DNA of 64,000 bases from Ascidia mentula (Eukaryota > Chordata > Ascidiacea > Phlebobranchia > Ascidiidae): contig OX387203.1 of the NCBI GenBank assembly GCA_947561715.1, positions 2,604,001 through 2,668,000 on the forward strand, written 5' to 3'. Under the pieces are notes generated by a model, which had not been told where the DNA came from, ran no database searches, and was given only the letters and a program-made list of their open reading frames with translations. How positions within the stretch are numbered: the stretch's first letter is position 1; each line of letters starts with the position of its first letter. Made by a program: the position numbers and the translations under genes. Below, piece after piece: positions 49,401-63,500 of the stretch.

Positions 49401-52400
49401 ATCCATTGTACATTATTATACGAAGAATCATAAAGTATATTCTAAAATCACATATTTTTTTAAAGCATAAAGTATAAGATTCATATTTTTAAGTTTAACT
49501 GGGCTGTATGATAAAATCACTTTTTAAAATATGTTTGAGAATAATGGGGTATTGGTACGTACAGATTTAGTGCCCTTAGTGTCTTTAAGTTGGTCAGGTT
49601 GTTCTTCCAGAATTCTAATTGTTTCAAGAACATCATCTAGTGTTGTTCGAGACTTACTACCTTCCCCAGTGGTGCTAAGAACCTCAGATTTCCTGCTTCA
49701 AAGTATGAAGATTAGAAACAAGAAAAGTTACAGATATAATAAATTGTTGGCAATAAACGTTTCCAAGTGACAGGCGTAGTACAAGTTATGTATCAATAAT
49801 ATTTATGTGGAAGAATGTCATTGCACATGGCATAAAGTTTGTGTAAAGTATCAGATTTTACAGTGGTTTCAGACTTATTTTGGTGCATAATTGCCTCCAG
49901 AAACCACACTAAGTGAAACAAAAACTGACCATAATCATATCGATAGACAAATAAAACATAAAGCATTTACGAGAGCTGTGCATGTCCGTCCACCACTTCA
50001 GTTCCATCAGTACTGGTCAGAATTGTGGAGTTACTCTGCAATCCAAATTTACATACTGTTTAATTAAAAAAGTTTAACAAACTGAATTTGGTGTGTGGCC
50101 GATAGCAAAATGACGTCACTACCTTATAATGATGGAGTTACACCAATCGCGTCATTCAAACAGATGATGGCATAAGTTTTTGCCGAAACATTTTCTTTTA
50201 AACATGACAATGTTAATACCAATATGGGCTAGTTTCTTTATACTCAGAAACTGAATGTTATTTTGCATTTTCTCGTTTGTTTATTTATTTTCACATCAGT
50301 TGATTTATTCAAACATAATCTTTGTAAATTTTCACAAAAACACCAAGCCCAATTGTAATAAGAATGGTTTTTGAAACAATGAAAAAAAAAATTGCAAAGA
50401 ATGCTACATCATGTTTACATGTTGATACGACATTTTTACACAGAAAATGAGACTCAACATACCTCAAACAACACGTCGACTTGGTCTGTATCAGAGAAAT
50501 CTTTGGAAGCTTTACTTGAGGACAAAACTTTTTGTTTCGTTTTTTGTCGCTTCTTAGTTTCAGATTTTCTTTGCTTTACAATGGCCATTTCTTCTTCGAC
50601 GTGTGCCTTCATTTTTTCATCTCTCTGCTTTGCTAGATCCTTAAAAATAGTCCAAACTAATAAAAAAGCCGATGTAAATTGCAAACAAAAAAATCTGGCC
50701 ATTTCTAAAAAATAGTTGATTTATGTTTCACCTCCACTGAAACGTTGTGTGTAAATGCACTAATAATTAGGTGCAAAGTATCTGGAGTTAAGTAGTCTAA
50801 ATAAAAAAGCTAAAGCTGATGATGAACCCTGTATGAGTTCGAAACGTTTACCAGCATTATGATGAACAGCATTCTAGCTTTGGCTTTTTTATTTAGACCA
50901 CTAATAATCACCCGACCTTGTTTACTTTTTTGTGTAATGATTGTTTAACATCAAAACCTCAACCATGCAGAAGTAACCTCAGACCATGCAGATGCTTACT
51001 TCCACTGCTTTCCTGTGAGCATCTCTTGCTTTTATCTTCCGTTGCAGTTTCTTTTCCTCTTCACTTCTTTGGCTGCATCTCAGTGAGTTGTGAATACTTT
51101 TTTCCATTTCCTTTGTAAATGTAAGCAAGATTTTTACATTTAAAATTTAACTTTAAAGTAAAGGAAACATATCCATGATATATCAGGAATTCATGTCCAA
51201 TAAATTTAAATTCATACATTGGTAGAATCGCAGAGGATATTGTACACCAGTACACATGTCACTATGTGATGATATGCAGACAAACTTTACCTCTTTTTTC
51301 GAAGCCAGCATCTGTTTAACTTCAATTTGAACAAGTTTACGTTTTTCTGTATGGTTTCGATAATATGACTGGATCTTTCGTGCCGCGATATCACGCTGAA
51401 AAAGTCACACATTACTCTTGAACAATGGAGCATATTTGTATCTTTTCAAATAAAATTAAATAAACAAAATTTTCAAAAACCTGGTCATCAATGGAATCAT
51501 TTTGTGGTTTAGGGGAATTGATCGGGGTATAGTCTTCAGATTCATTCACTGATTCTGAATAATAAGTTGGGAAACCAGTTCTTGAGGATCTAGCTGATGC
51601 AGACAGCACTTCACCTTCACCCTCATCAGATGGGAGTGTTTTGTATTTGTCAACATTGCTAAACATAATTTACTGACTGTGATAATAAGATGATTCACTG
51701 TAAAATGACTCATTTTATCAAAAGCAATTATATCATTAAAAGTTTTTAAAAATTCCAATTTGACAAACATACGGGTACACATATATTAACAGTTATTAGC
51801 GATCCAGGTTTAAGATATAAAAAGCGCGAAACATCACAAAGAAAAAATTTACAATCTACCTTAAATAGGACTTTAAATAGTCCAGGTCATTAGTTGATTC
51901 ATCAGTAATTGCACAGAGCCTGAAATAATAAAGATTACAAGTTGTTAAGTATACACAACCATTCTATTTATTAATTCATGTTAAACCTTTCATTAGCTTC
52001 AAATGACATCATTGTGTTATCGCTTCGTGCGGTGTCTGGAATTTTGAAAACGCGTTCCTCGACTTGTGATTTTGATATGTGTAACCTCTGATAACAATTA
52101 TGCAAGATTTGTTGTGTTAATAAACTACGCTGCAATGTTTTTTAAGGATTTATTTTCAGATATTATTGGGAATTTAACAAGTATTAGTCTGTACATATAT
52201 AATGTTTTTAAAGTTGCCACAGACTTAAAGTCCAAATTAATGTAGGTTTGTATAATTAAATTGATGAAAATCATGATCACCCTTGGTGATGGTTTCGGAA
52301 ATTCTTTTTTATTTCTTGGTTTCATGGATGCTTGGTTAAAAAAAGATGACAAGGGATCATCTGTTGAAGACCTGGTTGACATTGAAAGGTTTGTCTGCTT

Positions 52401-52803
52401 AGGTCGACGATTTTCCTTTGCTGGAAATGACATTGCAAGTGACGGCTTTGCAGTACCTTGAAAAGTATTAGGTGGGTCAGTTGAAACAGTTGCAAGAATT
52501 AGTTCCTCATATAGATCACTTTCTGGCAAAACTGGAGATTGATAATTAATTTGAATAAATATTGTTACCTCTTCTGTTTCTATCTGTTTTTCCGGTGTTT
52601 GATTTGGATCGGCTGTTTCTAGACACATTGCTTGATCTAAATATAACAGTTGTATGAAAATCTTGCACAAATAAATACATCTTTTTTGACAAAAGTTACT
52701 TTGATCTTGCAGAAGAAGGTTTTTGAGGAGGTGACAATTGTGATCCACTCAAACTTAAATCAACCGGAGAGCTGTAACAGGAATAATCGCCCGTAGACGA
52801 CAT
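43491..52803 (-). CDS. CEP131: CEP131 (AZI1), centrosomal/centriolar satellite coiled-coil protein
   Basis: 27 exons on minus, 5' to 3': 52700-52803, 52569-52636, 52281-52531, 51987-52087, 51860-51919, 51481-51658, 51291-51395, 51000-51110, 50463-50639, 49971-50035, 49563-49692, 49241-49328, 48922-49067, 48382-48459, 47871-47996, 47410-47538, 47141-47215, 46680-46784, 46308-46420, 46013-46120, 45246-45438, 45043-45185, 44697-44766, 44475-44582, 43998-44134, 43728-43787, 43491-43629. The total is 1055 aa (human about 1083). The N-terminal quarter is low-complexity and Ser-rich, an IQ motif (ARKIQSYYRNHTEKRKL) lies at about 258-274, and the rest is coiled coil. Diagnostic blocks are LLTEAKLQSI, YESTIQRHLSFIDQ, VKGLEPEIQRLI, IRQNEELREQLEREKEAA and the C-terminal KKEETISQIRSQHEGACKRA. 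It acts at centriolar satellites and the ciliary base in cilium formation. Exon 16 ends at a GC donor (GCAAGT). The gene is head-to-head with ZFAND4. Confidence 0.95.
45728..45980. mobile_element. foldback MITE, copy C (in CEP131 intron)
   Basis: About 253 bp with near-perfect inverted arms of about 85 bases (TTGTGTATAAGCTGCAGACA ... TGTCTGCAGCTTATACAC) and a unique centre. Preceded by GGAGCCAATAATATGAA, the same flank seen inverted beside copy A, so the true element is slightly longer than the arms. Confidence 0.9.
48651..48723 (-). ncRNA. tRNA-like sequence (tRNA pseudogene or SINE head)
   Basis: Minus-strand 73-nt cloverleaf-like sequence: acceptor GCTCCTG/CAGGAGA with a mismatch at the first pair, A-box TAGCTCAGTTGG, anticodon stem TGGGC/GCCCA with loop CTGGTTA (anticodon GGT, Thr), and T-arm GTGAG TTCAAAC CTCAC. 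GGT is not a normal eukaryotic cytosolic Thr anticodon, and the acceptor mismatch and intronic place in CEP131 point to a SINE or pseudogene rather than a working tRNA. Confidence 0.6.
50795..50898. mobile_element. short hairpin MITE
   Basis: Arms GTCTAAATAAAAAAGCTAAA and its inverse around 50876-50898 enclose a 60-base centre with GAGTTCGAAACGTTT. It lies in a CEP131 intron and has no coding capacity. Confidence 0.7.
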
Positions 52804-54513
52804 TGGAAATAAAACCAGTCTAAAAAGGGAGACAAAATATTCTTTTCAGCGAAAGTCAGATTTTAGTTGAAACGTATGTGCAATGGGAAAGTGAAAAATT
52901 GATATGTTGTGAGACAATATACTTTAAAGGTTTCCATATTATAAGAAACAACTTACCTTACTACTAACTGGAAATTAACTGTGTTACTATTTTTTCAGAA
53001 CTTCGAAAATTGTTTTCAACGAGCAGCGCGTTGCAATGTAAACAATTACCCAAGCGTAACGACCAAGTCAATACTACAGAGATCGTGCACATTAAAACAC
53101 AAAACTGACTTTCTCAAAAGAATGTAATTGTAGCATGTTTGAAATATAAAAAATACTAAAAAAATATTTAAGAAATTGCATTACCCAAAGAAACCATAAA
53201 TTTAATTGCATTTAATAGTGCTTTGTAGAGACAGACAGTGGATTAGGTCCGAGAACGAAGTAATTTTCTAACAATAAACAAAATAAGTTTTTTTCACTTA
53301 ATCACAGAAATCGAAGTTACCCACTTTTTAACTGCAACGAGGCAAAATGCCAAAATGTCGGGACAAATATGCTTTTATGCTAACCACGTGACCAGGTGTT
53401 ATGGCGATGTTCGCATCCGGGTCTGCGAATACCTTCCCGGGAAATTTCCCACGCTGATGAGAGTTACTTGTTTCCATCGAAGCTGAAAACGAAAAAAAGA
53501 TCCTTGTTGCGAGCAAGTCATGAACGTGTGATGTGATTCAATACTGTGGTGAACTTTTTGGTGAAAGTTGTCCATTGTTTGACTAGTTTCTTTATAGACC
53601 TAGCGCACTATGACTTCACTTGATTGCGCCAAAGTTCGTTGCGTACTCTGTCAATACTTTCACCTATTTGTCCGTCTAAATAAATACAGTAGGGTAGGGC
53701 GCAGTATTAGCTCCGTCGCGTTGACACACATTAGCTGTGCACTTTTGTGTGTAAATTATGAATAAATGTGCCAATAAGATTAGAAAGTTCGTAGTTTTGC
53801 TCTCCGAACCCAGGCAATGGAAGGAAATCGTTTACATAAGTCCAAGGTGAAAGTTATGGAAAATCTACAACAGACATACACAGATGGATTTACCTAACAG
53901 TGTAAAAATGTCTGTTACTGTAGGCTATATACTTGCTTCCTATAGTGTGCGCTCTTCGATTAGTCACGTTTTGGTAAGGTATGATACTTATTGTCATTTT
54001 TAACGTGTCATGTTAGAAGAGAAAGTGGAATTATCAAACATGCACATTTGTCAAGTTTCATAAGTAATCCTGGTCAAAAAACAAAATGATATATTAATAA
54101 GAGTGACATTTGGCTAGCCTGTGCCTGTGTAGTCAACTTTCAATGAAATATATCCTTCATACAAGGCAGAAGTGTTTCAAAGGCAATCACATGACAGGCA
54201 GGAATCGAAGGATTGGCAAACCTTTACACAAAATTTAAGTTTACTGATCTGGTTTATGTCTAGTTTTAACAGACATGTAAGTATATATAATTACTTGCTT
54301 TCTAATTCCAGGAAATAATCATGTTAATTTGTTAAGAATATAACCAAGGCACTATATCCAGTGCCTAGCATCACTTGCAAGGCACTGTGAAGAACACTTG
54401 TCAACCTTTTTGAAAAAAAAACTTTGAATACTTTTGCTGTGGAAGTATAGAATGGATTTATCTGAATAAGGTGAAATATCGAAGAACGTTTTTGTGGCAC
54501 AGTGTTTGTTGTT
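52804..54513. promoter_or_regulatory. shared 5' region between divergent CEP131 and ZFAND4
   Basis: 1.7 kb separates the two start codons. No exon with family similarity was found. Both promoters and 5' leaders must lie here. No TATA or other motif is claimed. Confidence 0.5.
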
Positions 54514-57500
54514 ATGGAACGCAAGGAGTTTACTGTAGGAGAAGCTGATCAACTTGACTATGCATACAGGTGAGAAGTTTTTTTTTTTTAATGTTACGAA
54601 TAGGTTGCAATTCACATTATGTGGTAGTGTGTTCACTTAGGCATTAAAATGTAAAATAAAATATGTTAATAATTGATTTTGAACTCTTCCTGACTTTGAA
54701 TGGAATCCGACTTTTGTTATTTTAAGATTTATTTCATGTTGGAGACTTCCTAAAAGTTTGTGGAACATTAGGCTCCTATGTTATGACATATTCTGTTCAC
54801 AGCCTGTGATATTTGTATGTTTTTTTCTTTATATTTTTAATATTTCAACTGCAAGATTTAAAATTTATTGGAACGCATAAAAAATATAAATTGTTGCTCT
54901 TTGGAAACATTACAGAATGCCATTATACAGCACAATGGAACTTTTTATTGAAACTCTGACCGGGACTTGCTTTGAGTTGAGAGTGTCACCTTATGAGACT
55001 GTTATATCTGTGAAGGCAAAGATTCAGAGATTAGAAGGTAAAGCTTTCTTCAGCTGAAAACTACTCACATTCGTTGGCTACTATCCAAATGTATGCCTTG
55101 AATGTGGTTTACAGATAGTTTTGGCTAGCCGATATCAAATGTATTGAAGAAACTTGTTTGCGCTTTTGAATCTATAAATGGGGAAAATATAAAGACAAAA
55201 GATCAAACTTACAGGAAATAACTGTTCAAATAGTAACTTGTAAACCCCGAAAATCCTGGCAACTCCCAATATTGTCACAGCTATGTTGATTAATTGGCCC
55301 ATGTAAAGCGACACCCAGCCTGGAAGAGGTCACATACACAAAGAGCCTACGTGTCGTGCAGTGTTGATCACAGCCAGTTCTGTATGGCCTGACCACACAG
55401 CATGGGTAATGTAAATGTAATGGATAGCATACTTCCCAGGCTGGTCAACAGGACTCAAGTTACATGTGTACCAATGTTTGCTTTGTAACCAACAATAAGA
55501 TCTGTCATAGGACTCAAAAACTCTTTGATCTTTAGCGATTATTGGCAGTTCAAACATGTTTTAAAAGTATTTTCAACTGACCAAATGGTTATGTGGAAAA
55601 GTTTGTTTAATGCAAGATTTTTTTTCTGCTTTAGGAATTCCAATTGGACAACAATATCTTATTTGGCATGACATGGAACTTGAAGATGACTATTGCCTTC
55701 ATGATTACAAGTAAATTAACACAGAATTATAATATTTGGCAAACATACAAAACAAAGATTATAGATAGCATTCCCATGAAATTTTAATTATTTGAGACTA
55801 ATCCCAAACTCCACAAGCAGCAATTAAAAATATATATATGCAAAATCAACTCCGAAATTTCGTTATTGACTTCAAAAATTATGTAGGTTTTTTTTGGAAT
55901 ATATATAAGATTTCGCTTAAAAGTTAGCAGCAATTGATTGCCAAGGATTTGTTGTGTGTGCTGTTGCTAGCACATGGCCCTATTAAGTGGTGTGCCTAAG
56001 TAGCTTCAAGGGTCAGTTTCTAGAGTTGATTGCTTTCAGTTTCTCTTTCCTTTGTTCTTTGCTCTGCATAGGTCTCCACTTGACCACAATGTGCCACCCT
56101 ATCAAGTGGAAAACATTTTAATGTGATAACTAACAGAGCATAAGTTCATTTTTAACGAAGAAGTCCTTGCATGCCTAACATATAAAATGCAGTATATTTA
56201 TACATGACAATTTTGAAATTTTGTAAGAAAGAGTATTTTGCAAAAGCTTGTATTGCCATTTGACGAATCAATGCTTTGCATCAATCCAACTCTATTGTTA
56301 TTCTTTTCCAGCATAACAGATGGTTGTACACTAAAACTTGTGCTGGCTATGCGTGGAGGACCAATCAATACCAGACGAAGTAAGAATGTTTCAGAAGTGT
56401 TAACAAGCTTTCTTTCTCCAATTAGTATTCATTATTTCTCCATTTTATACACAGTTGCAATGGAAGATCCAAGCATAAGAGAGATGACCGACTATGTAGA
56501 GTCAAACCATGAAGAAATTTTTGACAAGATTAGTCCTCCACCTAGTGGCGGGAACAGCAGCAAGCCGGTGTGTTGACATGTTTTTGGCATAGCATTACCT
56601 TAAATTCTGCATTTTCAATTAACTGTATTTCTTCGTAGAAGTTTTCTTTACTTTCTTGGAAATTTAAAGTTAGCAATATGAGGTTTTAATCTATTGTTTT
56701 CATGTTAGGTTACATTGTTAGTTTACCGTGACGGTGATCAGTTAAATTTTTTCCGTGTGGTGGACAGAGGAGATGGAACTTTAACTCCATTTACTGACTC
56801 GCTAAGGTATGTATTTGGTGTTTTTGTTAATGTAAACACCGCCATTGATTATATTGTAAAAATACCTATTGTAAATTTTTTTTTTCCTTTTTTTGCTGTT
56901 TCTATTGCAATTATCCAGTATAATACAGTATAATGATGCATTGAGAGATGCAATGACGTTACATTGTTTATATTGTTTAATCAAGCACTATTCTGGTGAA
57001 ACTACACCTATTTTAAAATATAATCCTCAAATCGCAGCGATTCAGCTTGCAATCTCCGCGAAGACGAAGATGACACTGAGGAGGAAACCTCTGTTGCCAT
57101 GCACAGTCAGTCACCAGGGCAACAGCCGTTAAGTGTGACTCAAATGGTTGAGAACAACATTACAGCTTCCAAAATGAAACAACTGCAAACACATTTGCAG
57201 AATTTGAATGTCAGTTCCCCAAGTAACCGCAAACAGGTATCTACACATGCTTTTTGGAAGGGGTAGGCTAACTTTTGTTTTTTTTTGTTTTAGCTAATTG
57301 CCATGATAAAAATTATCATAAATTTTAGTGCCATATTTGTCAAGTAAAACTTTTTCCATCATAATGAATATTGCAATGAACTCTGGTAAAAAGAACTTAG
57401 CATGACCCATTTCTATCTTGCCATGTGTATGGTACATGGACATAGGGGTGGGGTTTGATTTACGGTTGTCATCTCATACATAATTAAGTGTGATGGAGTG

Positions 57501-60500
57501 CTTATAGTTGCAGCACAGAAGGAAGTTGTGTTACTCATTCTTCGACAGCTTACTCGGTGGTACAACACATTAATCATACCAAAATCTTTGTTTCTTGAAG
57601 CTTATTATATTTTCAAACTTTAAATACTTTTTCTTGGATGTATGAATATATTATAACAATCAGTCATTCGGTTGAAATATTTACTTTTTTGTAATCATAC
57701 AGATGTCGACCAAAGCAGGGACAAAGCACAATGTTCCCCGACCCCCACTTATCCCTAAAAGTGAAAATGGTACATTTGCTTTGAGTAGTCACTATTGCTT
57801 ACCATTTTCTGATGTCAAAGATAATGTGTACAGTTATTGCCAAACCTATGTGTTGCTTCATTATTAATTTTACCACTGTTTACAACATAAAGTATGTTTT
57901 GTTGTTTAAATAATGCCGTTGTGCACTGATGTTATGTGCACCTAACTCAATAAAAAAGGTTTCCATTTATTTCCCATTAAACAAAGCAGTCTGATTAAAT
58001 GCTGAAGTTCAAAAATATTGGTATTTTTCTGACCATGATTGAACCATATCAGTCCATAAGGAATTTCCATCAATCATTAAAATTCCATAATATGCCAGAC
58101 ACATTTTAATTGCTTAATTCTCGTCCCCTGGCATTAATGGCCCACTTTTGCGCAGCGAAATCAGCTCGAATTAAGAGCACAGCCAATCGCAAGGAACTCA
58201 TCGAAAAGATGAGGGCAACAATTAGTGAAAAATCAAAACTTCATCCCGCGCCAAGTAAGGAGTCGCAAGTTTCTGACGTCAAAGCAACACCAGCAGTTGT
58301 AAAACCAGACCCTGAAGGCATGTTTTGTCAAATTATAATGTTTGTTTACCAGCTGTCTGTCAGTGCAGTAGTTTGACAACATTCCTGTGGCATTTTGTTG
58401 TGTTTGGGTTGTCAGTGGCATGATTTATTTGTTTCAACACAACATTATAACTTGTATACTGAAAGTTTATCAGTATCAACTATCAAGTAATTTAACAAAA
58501 AAATTTTTTGCAGTAATTTCATACTTTTTTATGTAATTTACTTGGTCTATGAGTTATTCTAATAATGAACAGACTTACCCATAGTGCTAAAAAACATTAA
58601 TATGTTATATTTATTTAAGACGTTTTGGCAAAAATGACATTGGAACTAACTGCGTCGTATCCACCTCATAACTATGGCATGACAAACCCTTTAAACGAAA
58701 ACTCTTTCTAAGTTTTTGTAAAGCATGAATTTGGTCACCCCATACCTAAAAAAAACTACACTGTGCTCTGCACTCTTTTAATAGTACTTTTTGTGAATTT
58801 TAGAGTGTGCTGGCAACTTGCGCTTGACGCCTGTGTCGCGTTCAGCTCTTCTTCGGTCACGACTAAAAAGGTCGAAAAATGTGACTGAAAGCCAAGATGG
58901 AGAGAAGTCTGCGACTGATCCAATCTGTGAACAACAAAATGTGAGTACTATTTTATTTTAATTAAGCCCTGTGGGTTTGTATGTGGTTCTGGTGCAAACT
59001 TTTAGCCAAGGTTATGATTCATGGTAGACAGTGGCCATATTTTCTTTATGATTTAAATTGCATTCTATATGGGTAATCACATTGCTGCGTTTTTGTGTCT
59101 TACTTTGAAAACTTCTGGTATTTTATTGGTTTGTATGCACTACCTTTTCTGTTAATACCGTGCATAATGCTCCCATAATATTGTTTTGACTTATTTTTAG
59201 CTAGAAGTGTTTACAAACCCATAAAGCCACCTATGAGAATAGCCATTCAGTGCTAAATTAATCTGTAATAAATTTAGCCTTGTCACAAGTTTATCAACAT
59301 CATTACAACAAACATGACGTTCCTATACAGCCCAGGGACATGACATAGTAATTTTCCCTAGTAATGGGCTTGCGTCAGACTGATCTACACTGAATAGTGT
59401 GTGTACATGATATCATAGTGCTGAGGATTTAATTTTAGTCATAACCAAGGTGCTTTTCTGAGTATCGAGTGCATCACATTAATATTAAAGGGTGTGTTTG
59501 AGGCCAAGCCCACAGTAATAACAGCATTGGTGAATTAAATCTTAATGGCATTCACATTTAATGACTCAAGGTTACTCAGGTTTACCTTTAATTTTATAGC
59601 TCTGATTTCAATCTTATTATTAGAACCTAATTTTTCATTTCATAATATTTGGGCATTTTGTGCATAACCTACTGAATGCAAATGTGTTTGATCTTTTAAA
59701 CCAGTTGAAATTAGAGCAAAGTATTTGTTAAGCGATTGTATAGTGTTTATAAACACCAGACATATCCTCTGTTGTTTACGCACTCAATAAATTTCCCCCA
59801 ATGACTGTTTATCGATCGTTTCTTACTTTTAAGTGTTGAAATACACTCGGAAGTCCTTTGTGACATCACAAGCACCCCACCCTAAACAACCTTTGACCAT
59901 GTAACGTCAAAGGAACTGTCTATAGCGCACAAAGGACTAAAAAATTAATTTCTTTTGTATATTATTTTTTATTGTTAACCAGAAAGACAACACATTTCTG
60001 CAAGTGTTTTTAATATTCTGTTTTTGTTTTTAAGGTTGTGACAGTTTCAAATAGCAAACTGCAATCACCTTCATTGGGCAAAAGTGCTGCGACTACAGAA
60101 GTCATTCGACATCCCGAAATACAAAGTATGATTCAAGCAAACATCAGCGTTGTATAAATTGCTTTGTCATAACTTGTTAAGAAATTTAATGGCAGTTCTT
60201 AATATTGTGCTGCTAGTTGATGAATTATTGCATATTATATAATCAAATTATATGAGCTGTATCTGTCTAGAGACACTGAATCGTGCAAGCCCACACTTTT
60301 ACAAATGGCTATTTGACACTTGGAGTGTATAGAAGTCCTTTTTCCCACCTCGACAAAAATAATATTGTTTTTAAACAATGATACAAAGGGCAGAATACTA
60401 ATATAGTATTTTTCAGTACATTTTTATAATACCTATCATACAACATTTGTACAAGTTGAATGTAATTGTAACACAAATTGTTGTATTTCAACAGCAGCTC

Positions 60501-63500
60501 AGGAAGAGACTGTCCAAGCTGCTGAAACAACAGCAGGGAGATTCAGTCCTCGGACACGAAGGCTTCTTACAGCTCTGGAAAATAACTCAGCCCAGAAAAA
60601 AGGAAATAAACCACCAGCCTCAGTTAAGACCTCACCCAGGTATAATGGACTATTCAAAAATGTTTCGTTTTAGTGAGTTAAACGATCAGTTAAATGAGGA
60701 ATCCATTGTCCACCTGCACAATACTTCTGTACCAAACACTTACCCACATATATTGGGACTGTCAAAAATATTACATTTTTATTACTTTAATGTAAACTTC
60801 ATCTCGGACAATAACCCATTTACTTGTGCAATATCCTGTATACATAGCACTTACATTTGCCTTATGCACACCTGTAGGCCACATCGACTTTACTTCAACT
60901 GGCTAACTTGTTTATGTTGGTGGCACTGTATTATATGTTAAAGAAGTTACATAGTTTGCCTGAAACTAACTTAGTCTGCCCCTTGTTTCAATATCACTAT
61001 GACAACAAAATTTTGTTAGACATAGTGATACAACTAGGCTACTTTCAGGACAACTATAACCAATCCCGAGAGTTTATTTCCATTACGCCAATACGACACC
61101 ATAAAGCAACCATTTGTCCACAGGTCTTCTCTACTTCAAGGCCTTACATACAATCGCCACGATCTCTACCTGAGATCTTACGGACTTATTGCATCACCAG
61201 ATGAGGACACTGAAGAACAAATTTTATCTCCTTCACCACCTGCAGCAACACCACCGTAAGTTGGCATATTTTGTTCTGTTTTGATTGCTGATGTAAGTTA
61301 ATTTATCGTTGGCAAATCAAACAGTCCATCAAAAAGGAAGACAGATTTTTAATAATTGATCCTGTGCTGATGTTTGTGTTTAAAATTAAACTGATTGCAA
61401 GGTGCTCTGAACCTCTGGTTGTAACTTTTAAAGCTTCAAATTTGTAAAAATATTCAACTGTGTGGACTCAAATCTTTGTTATTTCGTTCGCTGTATAAAA
61501 CAAGGGTTAAAATTATTTTTTCCCCTTTGCCAGGAAAGAAAAACCGGCCGCTCTGGCTCCGCAAGTGCTCGAAACTTCGCACGGTGTCAAGTATAGCTCA
61601 GTGGGAAGCTCAGTGGCCCCTTACTACTGGGGCAGTCGCTTTCTCAAAAGCCCAACCGCGATGGCTGGTGAACCTTTCGACGCAGCGACAACGTCATCAA
61701 CCGTTTGGCCCCCTGCGCACACCCCTCATCCGCACAAACGGGCCCCAATTGCCACCGATTCCAAGGCCAGGCCCCCGGCGAGTTTTGCTGTGCCGGCGAC
61801 TTCTTTAAAGAACCCAAAAGAATCGATATACAATCCACAAATGAGTAGCCTGTTACCAAAGCGTATGGACTCCAGTTTATCGCCACAACCGCCGTCACAA
61901 AGCATTCGTTCTTCGGCTGCATCGGCGACGTGGCAAAAGCAAAGACTAAAACGAATGAATTCAAAGCCTTCCGACCCCGTCATACCTCCGTTGGACAAAG
62001 TTGGCAAGACGGCTGAATCGAGACCCAATCTAGTAGACAATGATCCCCCATCTGCAGTGACAAGTCCTAGAAGGCCACTGCGGGAGGTATCCAGTAAATC
62101 AGGTCTTCGTATGGTGAGTTATTGTCCTATAAAAACTTCGAGGTTGGCAAGAAATTGACTTTTAAACCGATTTTGGAGTGGTTTTCATTCGTATGTGTTG
62201 AGGAACGCTGTGATATTTGTGAGCTCTATGTATCAAGTTGAATATTATCAACGTGGGTTTAGGATTTTAACACAATTCTAAGGGTTCCGTGACCTATTGT
62301 ATTTCAAGGAAAACCTACTGAATGTGAATGTTAGGCCTTTGGTCAACAAATGCATGGGGACAAAGCCAAAGACATAACGACAATTTAGGCGAAAAAGGAT
62401 TTACGTCACGTTTCATCTTAAATAACCTTGTGGGGTTTGACTGTCGAAAAAGTTTCTAAAACACTGCGTAAAGTACTTCGGGCGTACGTCAAATGCGCTA
62501 CAACAATCGAATCACTATTTAAAGATATGAAATTCGGCGCATAAGCGTACCTAACACACATGCTTTCACTTCCATACCCTCCCTTGCCAAATTTGCTTTC
62601 AATATTAAAACCCAAGCAATGACGTGCAGGACACGAGTCGATGCTTGCAGCGTGCTGTTAAACACAATGTATACCCCACCTCCACCGTCGCTGGGTCAAT
62701 GCGCCGTCAATCTACATAACCACATATTTGCTAAATTGACCAGGATACCAAATCGGCCGTTGTTCCGCAGTTTAACGAACGACCCCCACCAACTTACCCC
62801 TCTGTCACTCTGACGTCACATTGGCTGTATTATCTGGTTAAACGCGCGCGTCGGCCTAGCGTTGGTTAAATCAACACTATGCGCGGCCAGCGACTCCATC
62901 GTTTGCAGTTCCTTGCGTTGTTGTTGTTGATTTCACGGAAGTTTGGATTTGGTTCCAATTTTGGGCGTGTTGGCGATTAGGTGGTGACAAATGTGGATCT
63001 AAATGAACTTGTTTCAAATTGGGTGCACTTGCACAAAGACAATGTTGTCTAACTGCAAGTCTAACGCGTTTTTGGACATTTCGGTTTAATCTTCACTCTT
63101 TTAAATAACTTGCAAAAAATATTTTGAATGAATCCGAATTAAATAAACATATAATAAGTTACTAATAATGTCAAGTTTGTCTTAGCAACAAGAAACGTGA
63201 CAATTTTTGGAGTAAACTTGCCACCAAAGCCTTGAGTGCGTCCATTTTGCTTGCATCATCGGCACCCGACCAATCACAGTGAAGTGAAATAAACCGTGTC
63301 CTTTTTTCCGCAGAAAGAGTCTCCGCATGGTAAAGTGGAATCCATGTCGAGACAAGAGGCGCGGGAGGTCGTAGACCTCATCAACAAAGCCATGGACGCC
63401 AGCATCCTTCGAACCTTCGTTCGGAGCCCGGTTAAAGACGGCCAAAGAGGTTGGCGACCCCTCTTGTTTGTAAAGCAGTATTTCCCAACCGGGCAGCAAT

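Noticed and set aside
60447..61204. Plus-strand frames around ZFAND4 exon 12 suggesting another gene
   Set aside because: They read the ZFAND4 exons in a wrong frame or run through intron; the ZFAND4 phases are consistent without them.
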